Part shown: one piece after another, positions 8,105-15,583 of the stretch | Position numbering within the stretch: the stretch's first letter is position 1 | Layout: every line of letters begins with the position of its first letter | From: Nitrospiria bacterium | GTDB lineage: Bacteria; Nitrospirota; Nitrospiria; Nitrospirales; UBA8639 | Assembly (NCBI GenBank): GCA_030430725.1 | Contig: JAUIKP010000001.1 | Location: forward strand, 1 to 29,827 | DNA: 29,827 nt | Direction of reading: 5' to 3' | Notes under the pieces: generated by a model | Told to the model about the DNA's origin: nothing | The model's input: the letters and a program-made list of their open reading frames with translations, nothing else | Database searches by the model: none | Made by a program: the position numbers and the translations under genes

Positions 8105-8733
8105 TGAATCTTCCTCCCCTTTGTAAGAGGGACCATTCGAACCATCCCAATCCCTTACCCAGAGTATTTTTTGAGCGGCCCACATTGAAAGTCGCGAGAG
8201 AATTGTTGGGAAAGGTGCTGATCAAACAAACGCCCAACGGGATCATCCATGCCAAGATTGTGGATACGGAAGCCTACGTGGGACCGGAGGATCGGGCCTG
8301 CCATGCTTCCAAAGGCCGTACGAAACGGACAGCAATCATGTTTGGCCCGGCTGGCTTCACCTATGTGTATCTGATTTATGGAATGTACCACTGTCTCAAT
8401 ATCGTGACGGAACAGGAGGAATTTCCTGCCGCAGTCTTAATTCGAGGATTGGAAATTTTGGGAAAAGATCATTCGCCGGATTCGCCCGGACGCATCGACG
8501 GCCCCGGCCGGGTCTGCCGTTTTTTAGAAATTGATCGCACGCACAACGGACTGGATGCCACAGTCGGCACCACCCTTTGGATCGAAGACCACGGTCTGGC
8601 CGTTTCGTCAAAACGGATTCAGACTCTGCCTCGAATTGGCGTGGACTATGCGGGAGATTGGGCAAAGAAATTGTGGCGGTTCTGTCTGCCGGCTTCCACT
8701 CCACCAAAGGCTCGTCGGATCACCCCGAAGTAA
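8101..8733 (+). CDS. DNA-3-methyladenine glycosylase (AAG/MPG family)
   Basis: The protein has 210 residues, the usual length for bacterial AAG-type glycosylases, which remove alkylated and deaminated purines by flipping the base. Motifs in order are RELLGKVL, VDTEAYVGPEDRACHA with Glu57 in the catalytic-base position, GFTYVYLIYGMYHCLNIV with Asn100 at the base-reading position, AVLIRGLE with Arg115, GPGRVCRFLEID, and a short C-terminal tail. ATG 8101 overlaps the stop of the upstream flavoprotein gene (ATGA), with a second ATG at 8104. No independent ribosome-binding site is seen, consistent with translational coupling. The frame extends upstream to 8014, but that part only shadows the previous gene. 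Confidence 0.93.
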   Translation: MMNLPPLCKRDHSNHPNPLPRVFFERPTLKVARELLGKVLIKQTPNGIIHAKIVDTEAYVGPEDRACHASKGRTKRTAIMFGPAGFTYVYLIYGMYHCLNIVTEQEEFPAAVLIRGLEILGKDHSPDSPGRIDGPGRVCRFLEIDRTHNGLDATVGTTLWIEDHGLAVSSKRIQTLPRIGVDYAGDWAKKLWRFCLPASTPPKARRITPK

Positions 8734-8878
8734 ATCCTTTTGAAACCTTTGGTCAGATATCTTGAACAAGATAGCCGGTCTACGTTAGGCTAGATCACCA
8801 GATACGTGTTGGCTACGTTCCGTAGTCCACATGACACAACCCGCTTCTCATTACTGCGAACAATAAAGGAGGAAGACA

Positions 8879-8971
8879 ATGGGCAATCCGCTCGATACGA
8901 TCTCTGGCACCATCACTGCCGGCTTTGTATTGACCGTGGTCCTGTACGGCCTGGTCAAAATGCTGGTGTAA
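8879..8971 (+). CDS. 30-residue single-pass membrane peptide
   Basis: This short frame encodes MGNPLDTISG followed by a hydrophobic helix (TITAGFVLTVVLYGLVKMLV) that runs almost to the stop. It is preceded by AAAGGAGG at 8865-8872 with six bases before the ATG, one of the best ribosome-binding sites in the window. It lies 56 bp upstream of the PuuD-like membrane protein gene, on the same strand. Size and layout recall accessory one-helix subunits of respiratory membrane complexes, but I recognise no family. A TTGAAC at 8762-8767 with a weak TAGGCT 18 bp further on might be the promoter. Confidence 0.7.
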   Translation: MGNPLDTISGTITAGFVLTVVLYGLVKMLV

Positions 8972-9027
8972 CACCTCATCACCTCCAACGACTTATTTCA
9001 TCAACCTAACGAATACGAGGACTTTTT

Positions 9028-9507
9028 ATGGAAAGTTTATTAGCGTGGGGGCATTTCCTCGCGGGCATTACCTGGATTGGGATTCTCTATTACTTTAATT
9101 TCATCCAAGTGCCATTTCTCAAAGCCGTTACACCCGAAACCAAAGCCGAAGCCTTTAAACACCTGGTGCCCAATGCGCTCTGGTGGTTCCGCTGGGGAGC
9201 CTTGTTCACCTGGATATTCGGTGCCGCCTTACTGATGAATCAGCATCGGATGGGAAGTGCCTTTATGCTGCAGGGACAGGATGCCGTGATCGGCATGGGC
9301 GCCTGGCTTGGGACCATAATGTTGCTGAATGTGTGGGGAATTATTTGGCCCAATCAAAAGAAAGTCCTTGGGCTCAAGGAAGCCACACCTGAAGAAAAAG
9401 CCAAGGCGGGACGGATGGCCTTATTGGCGTCACGTACCAACACCTTACTATCCATACCCATGCTATTTTTCATGGCCAATTCCGGCCACGCTTCCGGTTT
9501 GTTCTAA
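9028..9507 (+). CDS. PuuD-N-like (urate oxidase N-terminal domain) integral membrane protein
   Basis: The protein has 159 residues and four predicted membrane helices (about 5-27, 48-72, 87-110 and 132-155). The opening WGHFLAGITWIGILYYFNFIQVPFL resembles the membrane part of PuuD-type urate hydroxylases (urate oxidase N-terminal domain), including an early His that could be a haem or metal ligand. Full-length PuuD carries a C-terminal cytochrome c domain; this protein has none, and no CxxCH is present, so a urate function should not be assumed. GAGGA lies about six bases before ATG 9028. The 30-residue membrane peptide just upstream and the perfect hairpin downstream suggest a two-gene transcript. 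A role as a small electron-transfer or sensing membrane protein is possible. Confidence 0.7.
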   Translation: MESLLAWGHFLAGITWIGILYYFNFIQVPFLKAVTPETKAEAFKHLVPNALWWFRWGALFTWIFGAALLMNQHRMGSAFMLQGQDAVIGMGAWLGTIMLLNVWGIIWPNQKKVLGLKEATPEEKAKAGRMALLASRTNTLLSIPMLFFMANSGHASGLF

Positions 9508-9539
9508 GTCTAACGGGCTATTCACTTCGATGAAATGAC

Positions 9540-9567
9540 AAAGGCGTGATCCCCCGATCACGCCTTT
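9540..9567. terminator. Perfect 12-bp hairpin, probable bidirectional terminator
   Basis: AAAGGCGTGATC (9540-9551) and GATCACGCCTTT (9556-9567) pair perfectly around a CCCC loop. The arms start with A and end with T on both strands, and the hairpin lies between convergent genes, so it may serve both directions. There is no long T-run. Confidence 0.7.
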
Positions 9568-9622
9568 GCACCCCGTTCGATTTCTGATAATTTACCATCT
9601 ATACCTAATTACCCTCAGCACT

Positions 9623-10093
9623 CTAAGCGGCATCCTGAGAATCGGTCGATTCCCTGGACTGCCCCTTGGCGTCGGACGAGCCATCACTGATTTGCGATCT
9701 CTGAACCTCAGATGCCGTTGCGGTCACCCCATCCCGAATAAAATTTACATTCACATTAGAGAGAATGCCCAATTTCATTTGGACTTCTACCCCCTTAAAT
9801 GGAATTCCCTTCACCACATTTTGAACATTGGCGGCTGTATACAACCCTTTGAGTACAGTAACAGCAATTTTATTTTGCTGATGTTGGGTAATCAGTTGTT
9901 GAATCCGTTCTTTTTTCATACAATCGATCGAACCACGTAGCCTGGCTTGCATGCTGGGGAAAAAGCTGACATTGACCGCAATATTCCCCACGGATAACCC
10001 AAGGTCTTTCATGATTGGCAGCGCTTTATTGAAGTCTTGTAATAGTTTTTCTGCCTTAGCCTTTGCACCCCCGATGACTTTTGAAATATCCAT
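9623..10093 (-). CDS. Uncharacterised 156-residue protein downstream of the TIR-membrane protein
   Basis: I do not recognise this protein. It has no signal peptide or membrane helix. The N-terminal 30 residues (MDISKVIGGAKAKAEKLL onward) look helical. The middle alternates short strands and helices, with NIAVNVSFFPSMQARLRGSIDC, an apparent helix KKERIQQLITQHQQNKI, and KGIPFKGVEVQMKLGI then NVNVNFI. The last 30 residues are a Ser/Asp/Gln-rich, probably disordered tail. ATG 10093 is preceded by AAGGAGGG at good spacing; the in-frame extension to 10132 runs through that site and is rejected. The gene begins 47 bp after the TIR-membrane gene stop on the same strand, so the two are probably co-transcribed, TIR gene first. 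Confidence 0.75.
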   Translation of the reverse strand: MDISKVIGGAKAKAEKLLQDFNKALPIMKDLGLSVGNIAVNVSFFPSMQARLRGSIDCMKKERIQQLITQHQQNKIAVTVLKGLYTAANVQNVVKGIPFKGVEVQMKLGILSNVNVNFIRDGVTATASEVQRSQISDGSSDAKGQSRESTDSQDAA

Positions 10094-10140
10094 AACGCCC
10101 TCCTTGGTTAGGGAATAAACGGGAACTTTCACCCCTCTGT

Positions 10141-11136
10141 TTATCGGTGCGATAATTTCTCCATAACTTTCGGGATGTTCGCCTTTTTGATCGTTTTGTC
10201 TAACCCAAAAGCCACACCCTCTTCCCGCGGCTCTTCACTCTCCTTCCCCGTTCGAGAATTCGAAGAAGATGAAAGAAGATTAGCCTTTCGTAGTTGCCAG
10301 ACATACCAGACGGCAAGCGAAAAGACTCCATAACTCACCAGGGTAGCTGTGGGAAATTCCACCGGTGCGTTCAACACCACATCTTGAACCACATACACTG
10401 TATAGACACACCAATCGGTCAAAAATATTCCAACCACCAGATGCCACAGTCTGAGTAAGAAAAACGCGCCCGCCACATGCAGGAGGGCAATAGACACCCA
10501 GAGCACTCGATCGAAATCGGAAAGACCCCCAAGAAAATGCAATTGATCAGCACTAAAAATCGCATGCCACCCTCCAACAAAAAGCAAAATGGCTGCAAGG
10601 TAATAGACTCCGGAAAGTAGATAAAAGAACCCAACCCATGGCCTCCAGGCATTCAAACGTCTTTGGGTCAGTGCTGCCCCATCTTTTCGGGTATTCGTGG
10701 CGGCCCACAAAGCCGTTTCCAATTGCACCATCGCGTCATCATATTGATTGACGGCAAAATCGACCCAATGCAATTTGTGTATTTGAAGATCAATACCCGG
10801 CGGAAGTTCGCAGACCTCATACATAACAGGAATAATGGTACGACCATGGAATTCAGCCAGGGACACCTCTTGAGCAACAATGGGGGAATTCATGGAATCT
10901 GGTGAAATCACCAACACAAAGGCCTGACACTTTCGAATCGAAAGACTGATTTTTTCCCTCCAAGTCGTACCACCTTCCAGATCCTGCCGATCAACCCAGC
11001 AATCAAACCCTAACCCTTCGAGACTCCGAACCAGCCGGTCCACGTAATCGACATTCCTCCTCGAATAACTAATAAAGATAGAAGGTCTCGTCACCGTGGT
11101 CACTCTGGCCTGAACCACTTCACTCTTCGAAGCCAT
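10141..11136 (-). CDS. TIR domain fused to four membrane helices
   Basis: The protein has 331 residues. Residues 18-145 form a TIR domain: SIFISYSRRNVDYVDRLV, CWVDRQDLEGGTTWREKI, a VLVISPDSMNSPIVAQEVSLA segment and IIPVMYE. At the place of the usual catalytic glutamate the sequence is RQDLE, so the nearest acidic residue is Asp52; activity is uncertain. Four hydrophobic helices follow at about 166-190, 210-230, 233-255 and 265-283, then a 48-residue basic and acidic tail ending in KANIPKVMEKLSHR. Membrane-tethered TIR proteins occur in immune and signalling loci, where membrane damage or NAD loss may be the output. ATG 11136 has GGAG about eight bases upstream; ATG 11142 and TTG 11193 are alternatives. 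A 156-residue unknown protein follows in the same direction. Confidence 0.82.
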   Translation of the reverse strand: MASKSEVVQARVTTVTRPSIFISYSRRNVDYVDRLVRSLEGLGFDCWVDRQDLEGGTTWREKISLSIRKCQAFVLVISPDSMNSPIVAQEVSLAEFHGRTIIPVMYEVCELPPGIDLQIHKLHWVDFAVNQYDDAMVQLETALWAATNTRKDGAALTQRRLNAWRPWVGFFYLLSGVYYLAAILLFVGGWHAIFSADQLHFLGGLSDFDRVLWVSIALLHVAGAFFLLRLWHLVVGIFLTDWCVYTVYVVQDVVLNAPVEFPTATLVSYGVFSLAVWYVWQLRKANLLSSSSNSRTGKESEEPREEGVAFGLDKTIKKANIPKVMEKLSHR

Positions 11137-11193
11137 ATCCATACTCCACAGCAAATAAAACCGAAGACAGAACGCTAGGCTTTTGCAAACCAA

Positions 11194-11665
11194 ATGGAAG
11201 CATAGATGATGCCCATGAAGACTAAGGAAGGAAAACGCACGGCTAACAAATTGTTATAGAAGAAAAATTTAACGGTGGAAGGAAAAACCGATGATGCAGA
11301 GAAAAAGAAACACGTGAGGAATGTTTATCCAATAGTATACTAAATGTATCTGATGGGATACGGCACAAAAATCGGTGTAAATTAGGGGGCGTACCAGATT
11401 ACCAGATAACTGATCATTAGTTATGTGGTACAATCCCAAGACTTTTTGTCAATGTGGGCGTAGCAAATGGACACATCGAGTGAGATGGCGTGAGCCCTCC
11501 AATCTTGATTCTCGGACCCCTATTTATACGGACTTGGCCTTTTATTCTTCCACCACCAAGGCAGATGTTTCCAAAGGACCTGCGTCAAGTTCAGGGAGAG
11601 GAATTTCGCGAAAACTCGTTACTCAAATAGGCGGGAAGGAAAAACTGGGTCTTTGAGCGTTTTGT
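11194..11665. other. Long intergenic stretch with several dyads
   Basis: About 470 bp lie upstream of the minus-strand TIR-membrane gene. The stretch holds a perfect TAACAA-A-TTGTTA at 11244-11256, TAGTATACTA at 11333-11342, GTATC-6-GATAC at 11346-11361, and TAACTGATCATTAGTTA at 11407-11423 with one mismatched pair. These are candidate protein-binding sites. A 77-codon frame at 11423-11656 has no ribosome-binding site or motif and is not called. Confidence 0.5.
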
Positions 11666-11706
11666 CCCCTTCGGGATATCCCGCGGCCACCCGAAGGGGC
11701 CGCGGG
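11666..11706 (-). terminator. Overlapping alternative hairpins after the RAM gene
   Basis: Two inverted repeats interlock: CCCCTTCGGG (11666-11675) with CCCGAAGGGG (11690-11699), and CCCGCGGCC (11680-11688) with GGCCGCGGG (11698-11706). They share bases, so only one can form at a time. The position just past the minus-strand RAM gene stop suggests a terminator or readthrough control; no clean T-run follows. Confidence 0.5.
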
Positions 11707-11726
11707 CTCAAGCTAACACGTGCTGA

Positions 11727-11963
11727 TTAATCCTGGACAACGATATGCGTATCGGTTTCTTCCACTCCCGGAATGGTGTGAATCTTGGCCATGATGAGAT
11801 TGGACAAAGCGCGGTCATCAGGCGCATTGACCAGACCAAAGATATCAGGCTGACCGAAACAGGCATGAGCTTGCTCCACCCCGGAAAGGGCTTTGAGGGT
11901 CTCTAATACATCTTGGACTTTTCCTGCTTTGACTTTCATGAGAATATACGCCTTGGCTGCCAT
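11727..11963 (-). CDS. Stand-alone Lrp/AsnC ligand-binding (RAM) domain protein
   Basis: The protein has 78 residues and consists of one RAM domain, the small-molecule-binding and oligomerisation module of Lrp/AsnC regulators. It starts AAKAYILMKVKAGKVQDVL, then GVEQAHACFGQPDIFGLVNAPD in the middle and VEETDTHIVVQD at the end. The DNA-binding helix-turn-helix domain is absent, as in other stand-alone RAM proteins, which are thought to form open multimers that sense amino acids or act in cofactor metabolism. ATG 11963 is preceded by AAGGAGG five bases upstream, which decides the start against the long in-frame extension to 12203. It is divergent from the BtuF-like gene, with 259 bp between them. 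Confidence 0.88.
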   Translation of the reverse strand: MAAKAYILMKVKAGKVQDVLETLKALSGVEQAHACFGQPDIFGLVNAPDDRALSNLIMAKIHTIPGVEETDTHIVVQD

Positions 11964-12222
11964 ACACACCTCCTTGATGAATGGGGTTCGGAGTTCTGTG
12001 ATCAATTGCGAAATGACATTTAGTATATACAGGGCATGATCACTATCGCTTGACCGGATCGCGCTGATACCGTTGTACCATAGATGGAAGGTAGCTTCCA
12101 TGCTCTTCCCGCTTTCTCCCAAACAACCCAACCAATCAAAAAGATGTTGCGAACGCCCTGCCATCCTCAGGTAGGATGAGCGATTATTTCTTCCTATCCT
12201 CACTCACTTTAAAGGAAATTTT

Positions 12223-13149
12223 GTGGCTTCTCGCATTGTGTCGTTGATTCCTAGTGGGACAGAAATGGTCTGCGCATTAGGTTGCCGTGCCCAGCTTGTC
12301 GGCCGTTCACACGAATGCGATTTTCCTTTCGACATCATCCCTCTGCCTGTTTGCACTCAAGCCACAGTGGATCGTGAGGGAACGAGTCAAGCTATTCATG
12401 CTCAGGTTTCCAAACGTCTCCAGTCGGCCCTTTCCTTGTATGAGGTCTTGGTCGACCGAATGCAGGACTTACGACCTGATGTCATCGTAACCCAGACCCA
12501 GTGTGAGGTATGTGCCGTGAGCGCTGATGAGGTGCAGCGGGCTCTTCGCGACTTGATAGGCCTGTCACCCACGTTGATTTCCCTGGGTGCGCAGGACTTG
12601 TCAGGGGTTTGGGACGATCTGACCAGAGTGGCGGACGGCTTAGGACAGCACGCTGCAGGACAGGCATTTCTGAAACAGGCTCACCAACGCATGGGCGATA
12701 TTGCGGACTGCTCCCAACATCAATCTACTCCCCCTACTGTAGCCTGCATCGAATGGATGGAACCACTGATGGCTGCCGGCAACTGGGTACCCGAACTGGT
12801 TCATTTGGCCGGAGGGCAATCGGTGTTTGGCCAGAGGGGGACACACGCTCCATGGATAACCTGGGAAGCCCTAGCCGCTTCGGATCCGGATTTCCTGATT
12901 TTGATGCCTTGTGGATTTTCCATGATTCGCATTCAAGAAGAATTGCCGGTCATGACATCACATCCGTTTTGGTCACAGTTACGAGCAGTGCAGAATCAGA
13001 AGGTGTACTTGACGGATGGGAATCAGTTTTTTAACCGCCCTGGCCCGCGTCTCGTAGAATCCCTTGAAATTTTGGCTGAGATTTTTCATCCCACTCAATT
13101 TCAGTTTGGGCACGAAGGCCGGGGATGGCGACAGTGGATTCCTGGATAA
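12223..13149 (+). CDS. Cobalamin/siderophore-binding (BtuF/FhuD-like) protein without signal peptide
   Basis: The protein has 308 residues of the two-lobed class III periplasmic-binding fold (COG0614). It opens directly with RIVSLIPSGTEMVCALG and LVGRSHECDFP, the usual start of the mature BtuF-type domain. TQTQCEVCAVS, IEWMEPLMAAGNWVPELV and NQFFNRPGPRLVESLEILA follow. No signal peptide or lipobox precedes the fold, so the protein is probably cytoplasmic, as in a known group of cobalamin-binding-protein homologues of uncertain role. No permease or ATPase gene is next to it, which also argues against a classical ABC importer. The start is GTG 12223 with AAAGGA about six bases upstream. Its 3' neighbour, 149 bp away, is a Fur-family regulator. 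Confidence 0.8.
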   Translation: MASRIVSLIPSGTEMVCALGCRAQLVGRSHECDFPFDIIPLPVCTQATVDREGTSQAIHAQVSKRLQSALSLYEVLVDRMQDLRPDVIVTQTQCEVCAVSADEVQRALRDLIGLSPTLISLGAQDLSGVWDDLTRVADGLGQHAAGQAFLKQAHQRMGDIADCSQHQSTPPTVACIEWMEPLMAAGNWVPELVHLAGGQSVFGQRGTHAPWITWEALAASDPDFLILMPCGFSMIRIQEELPVMTSHPFWSQLRAVQNQKVYLTDGNQFFNRPGPRLVESLEILAEIFHPTQFQFGHEGRGWRQWIPG

Positions 13150-13243
13150 CGGTCAAGACCTTAGAAGACGCCATTCGCCCAAATATGGACCTCCCCCACT
13201 ACCTTTTTGTTTGGCTTTTCCTTGGGCAGTTGGCGCACTCCTG

Positions 13244-13273
13244 TTGACCGTCTCTTTTAGGGTTTGCTAAATA
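13244..13273 (+). promoter_or_regulatory. Promoter of the PerR/Fur-like operon
   Basis: TTGACC (13244-13249), an 18-bp spacer and TAAATA (13268-13273) make a sigma70-like promoter ending 25 bp before the regulator ATG. Its -10 box overlaps the palindromic operator at 13270-13282. Confidence 0.6.
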
Positions 13274-13282
13274 GTAACTATT
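13270..13282. promoter_or_regulatory. Candidate PerR/Fur operator overlapping the -10 box
   Basis: AATAGT-A-ACTATT is a perfect 6-1-6 palindrome. Its symmetry and AT-richness resemble Fur/Per boxes, and it lies where bound repressor would block the promoter of the regulator gene itself. The consensus match is only partial. Confidence 0.55.
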
Positions 13283-13298
13283 CCTAAACAGGAATGAC

Positions 13299-13802
13299 AT
13301 GGAAATTTCTTTTACTGACATCAAGCAGAAGTTTCAGGGATGCGGATTAAAAACGACTCCGCAACGAACCGCTATTTATGACGCACTCCTTCGCAGCACC
13401 ACTCATCCGACAGCGGAAGAGCTCTATGCTGAAGTGGCTCCGCAATTCCCCATGATGTCTCTGAACACCGTCTACTACACACTTGGGGTGTTGCGGAACT
13501 CCGGGTTGATTCATGAAGTCAATATTGGCCATACCCGTGCTCGATTTGATGCCAACCTATCTCCCCATCACCATTTGATTTGCCTGGGATGCCAGGCCAT
13601 TTTCGATGTCATTGATCCTCGACTGAATCGCCTGACTATCCCAGCCGGCATTCCCAACGATTTTGAAATCACCAGTCATCAGGTCGCTTTCCGTGGACTT
13701 TGCGGCTCCTGTCGCCGTCACACGGGGGGCTCCGTCAACCATTCATCACCGGGGTTACACCCCACAACCGTTAAAGGAGGACTCCATGGGAAAAGCTCTT
13801 AA
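13299..13802 (+). CDS. Fur-family regulator, PerR-like
   Basis: The protein has 167 residues: an N-terminal winged helix (LKTTPQRTAIYDALLRS, then LNTVYYTLGVLRNSGLIHEV) and a C-terminal metal-binding dimerisation domain. Structural zinc ligands are C95/C98 and C135/C138. RFD (82-84) and HHH (90-92) match the regulatory metal site of PerR, where an Asp at this place supports iron-catalysed oxidation sensing. The tail after residue 140 is longer than usual and overlaps the start of rubrerythrin by 17 bp in another frame. The gene heads a peroxide-defence operon and has a palindrome over its own -10 box, so it probably represses itself and the genes behind it. AGGA lies five bases before ATG 13299. 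Confidence 0.88.
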   Translation: MEISFTDIKQKFQGCGLKTTPQRTAIYDALLRSTTHPTAEELYAEVAPQFPMMSLNTVYYTLGVLRNSGLIHEVNIGHTRARFDANLSPHHHLICLGCQAIFDVIDPRLNRLTIPAGIPNDFEITSHQVAFRGLCGSCRRHTGGSVNHSSPGLHPTTVKGGLHGKSS

Positions 13803-14214
13803 AGGCACAAAAAGCCACGAAAACTTAAAAGCGGCGTTTGCGGGCGAATCGCAAGCGAATCGACGCTATTTATATTTCGCCCGGCGGGCGGATATTGAAG
13901 GCTACACCGATATCGGCGGTCTGTTTCGTGATACCTCGGAAGCTGAAACCGGACATGCGTTTGGTCACCTGGACTTTTTAAAGGAAGTCGGGGATCCTGC
14001 GACCGGCGTGCCAATTGGCAACACCGAAGCCAATTTGAAAGCGTCAATTGAAGGCGAGACCTATGAATACACCCAGATGTATCCCGGCATGGCCAAAACC
14101 GCTCGTGATGAAGGCCTTGAGGAACTCGCAGAATGGTTTGAGACATTGGCCAAAGCGGAACGATCCCATGCCAACCGATTCACGAAAGGACTGGAATCCC
14201 TGAAACAGGGCTGA
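13786..14214 (+). CDS. Rubrerythrin (ferritin-like domain only)
   Basis: The protein has 142 residues of the rubrerythrin four-helix bundle, which reduces peroxide at a di-iron site in the cytoplasm. Iron ligands are visible in AFAGESQAN (Glu21), [12 protein letters not shown] (Glu54, His57), SIEGETYEY (around Glu91) and [12 protein letters not shown] (Glu125, His128). The C-terminal rubredoxin-like CxxC domain of classical rubrerythrin is absent, so electrons must come from another protein. The Fe-S protein next in the operon is a reasonable guess. ATG 13786 has AAAGGAGG seven bases upstream, inside the end of the PerR-like gene, so the two genes overlap and are co-transcribed. Confidence 0.93.
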   Translation: MGKALKGTKSHENLKAAFAGESQANRRYLYFARRADIEGYTDIGGLFRDTSEAETGHAFGHLDFLKEVGDPATGVPIGNTEANLKASIEGETYEYTQMYPGMAKTARDEGLEELAEWFETLAKAERSHANRFTKGLESLKQG

Positions 14215-14308
14215 TAGCTTCGGCATTATTCCACATGGCGGCGGTCGCCGAAGACGGCTGCCGCCCTGTAAGCAAGTTTTTAGAGACTCTCAAACGAAGA
14301 CATTTTCT

Positions 14309-15583
14309 GTGCCAAAATTTGACCTTATCACTCCAGGCTGGACACGGTCTCAACTCGAAACTGAGACACGACGCATTTTCGATGTCTGTGACGGATGTCG
14401 ACGATGCTTTAATTTGTGCCCCTCGTTCAATACCCTAATTGACCGGATTGATGAGTATGAGAGCGACTCAACGCAGTTCACTGCACAGGATTTCACAAAG
14501 ATTGAACAGGAATGTTATTACTGCAAACTCTGCTTCAACCATTGTCCCTATTCCCCCCCCCATCAATATGATCTGGATTTTCCCCGGCTCATGGCTGCCT
14601 GGAAGAAGCAACGGGTGGCTGAGGGTGGGGCCACATGGCGTGACAAGTTCCTGATCCAAACCGATTTGATCGGAAAACTGGGAAGCCTGACCGCCCCCCT
14701 AACCAATTGGGCTCTTCGTACACCATGGCTTCGTCGTCTGGTTGAGCCTATAGTTGGAGTACACAAAAACCGTCAAGTCCTTTCGTTTCAATCGCAGACC
14801 TTTTTCCAATGGTGGGATCAGCGTAGGCCGACTCCCGCACGTGCCCATGGCCAAGGGAAAGTAGCCTTCTTCCCAAGCTGCCTGGTGACATATCAGGTAA
14901 CTGATATTGGGAAAGCTGCCGTGCAAATTTTGGAGAAAAATGACATTGAGGTCGTGGTTCCCCCGAATCAGCAGTGCTGTGGGATGCCACGCTTTGACCT
15001 GGGTGATACCGATGGAATGGCCCAGATTGCCGAATCTCAATATCGACTTTTTTCGCGGTACCTCGACCAGGGATATGATATCGTCATTCCAGCACCCAGT
15101 TGCAGCCTGATGTTCAAACGGGAATTCCCTTACCTCAAACCCACACCCGAAATAAAGCAAATGAGCGAGCGCACGTATGATCTTTGTGAATATTTAATGC
15201 GGCTCAAACGGGAAGGCAGACTTTCCCTTGATTTTCAAGCCAATCCCGGACGCGTGGCATATCAAATTCCCTGCCATTTACGTGATCAGAACATCGGCTT
15301 CAAATCAAAAGAATTGATGGAGTTGACGGGAGCAACGGTTCATCTGATCGAGAAATGTTCAGGACACGATGGAGCCTGGAGTGCCAAGACTGAATTTTTT
15401 GATCTCTCGATGAAAATCGCCAGGAAAGCCGTGCGAGAAATTCAAGAGGAGCCATTCGACGTCGTCGCCTCCGATTGTCCTCTGTCGGCACTACAACTGG
15501 ACCAAGCCCTGCAAACTGCACCAACTCAATCGACTCTTCATCCTATTCAAGTCGTTCGTAACGCCTATGGATTAACGCCATGA
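14309..15583 (+). CDS. GlpC/HdrD-like protein with two [4Fe-4S] clusters and CCG domains
   Basis: The protein has 424 residues. Near the N-terminus are two full CxxCxxCxxxCP motifs (C27/30/33/37 and C69/72/75/79), binding two [4Fe-4S] clusters. Two cysteine-rich CCG-type domains follow. The first has QQCCGMPRFD. In the second, the usual CCG is CSGHDGAW, so the second cysteine of the pair is lost. Such proteins act as electron-transfer subunits, for example GlpC and heterodisulfide reductase subunits. Directly behind rubrerythrin and before DUF3501, this one probably feeds electrons to a peroxide-reducing system, as proposed for similar operons. The start is GTG 14309, 94 bp after rubrerythrin, with only a weak ribosome-binding site. 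The stop overlaps the next ATG (ATGA). Confidence 0.88.
   Translation: MPKFDLITPGWTRSQLETETRRIFDVCDGCRRCFNLCPSFNTLIDRIDEYESDSTQFTAQDFTKIEQECYYCKLCFNHCPYSPPHQYDLDFPRLMAAWKKQRVAEGGATWRDKFLIQTDLIGKLGSLTAPLTNWALRTPWLRRLVEPIVGVHKNRQVLSFQSQTFFQWWDQRRPTPARAHGQGKVAFFPSCLVTYQVTDIGKAAVQILEKNDIEVVVPPNQQCCGMPRFDLGDTDGMAQIAESQYRLFSRYLDQGYDIVIPAPSCSLMFKREFPYLKPTPEIKQMSERTYDLCEYLMRLKREGRLSLDFQANPGRVAYQIPCHLRDQNIGFKSKELMELTGATVHLIEKCSGHDGAWSAKTEFFDLSMKIARKAVREIQEEPFDVVASDCPLSALQLDQALQTAPTQSTLHPIQVVRNAYGLTP

Noticed and set aside
11423..11656. 77-codon plus-strand frame in the intergenic stretch
   Set aside because: The ATG lies in a dyad with no ribosome-binding site, and the protein has low-complexity, unrecognised content.
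11964..12203. N-terminal extension of the RAM protein
   Set aside because: The AAGGAGG before ATG 11963 and the fit of the RAM fold at that start make the extension an open-frame artefact.
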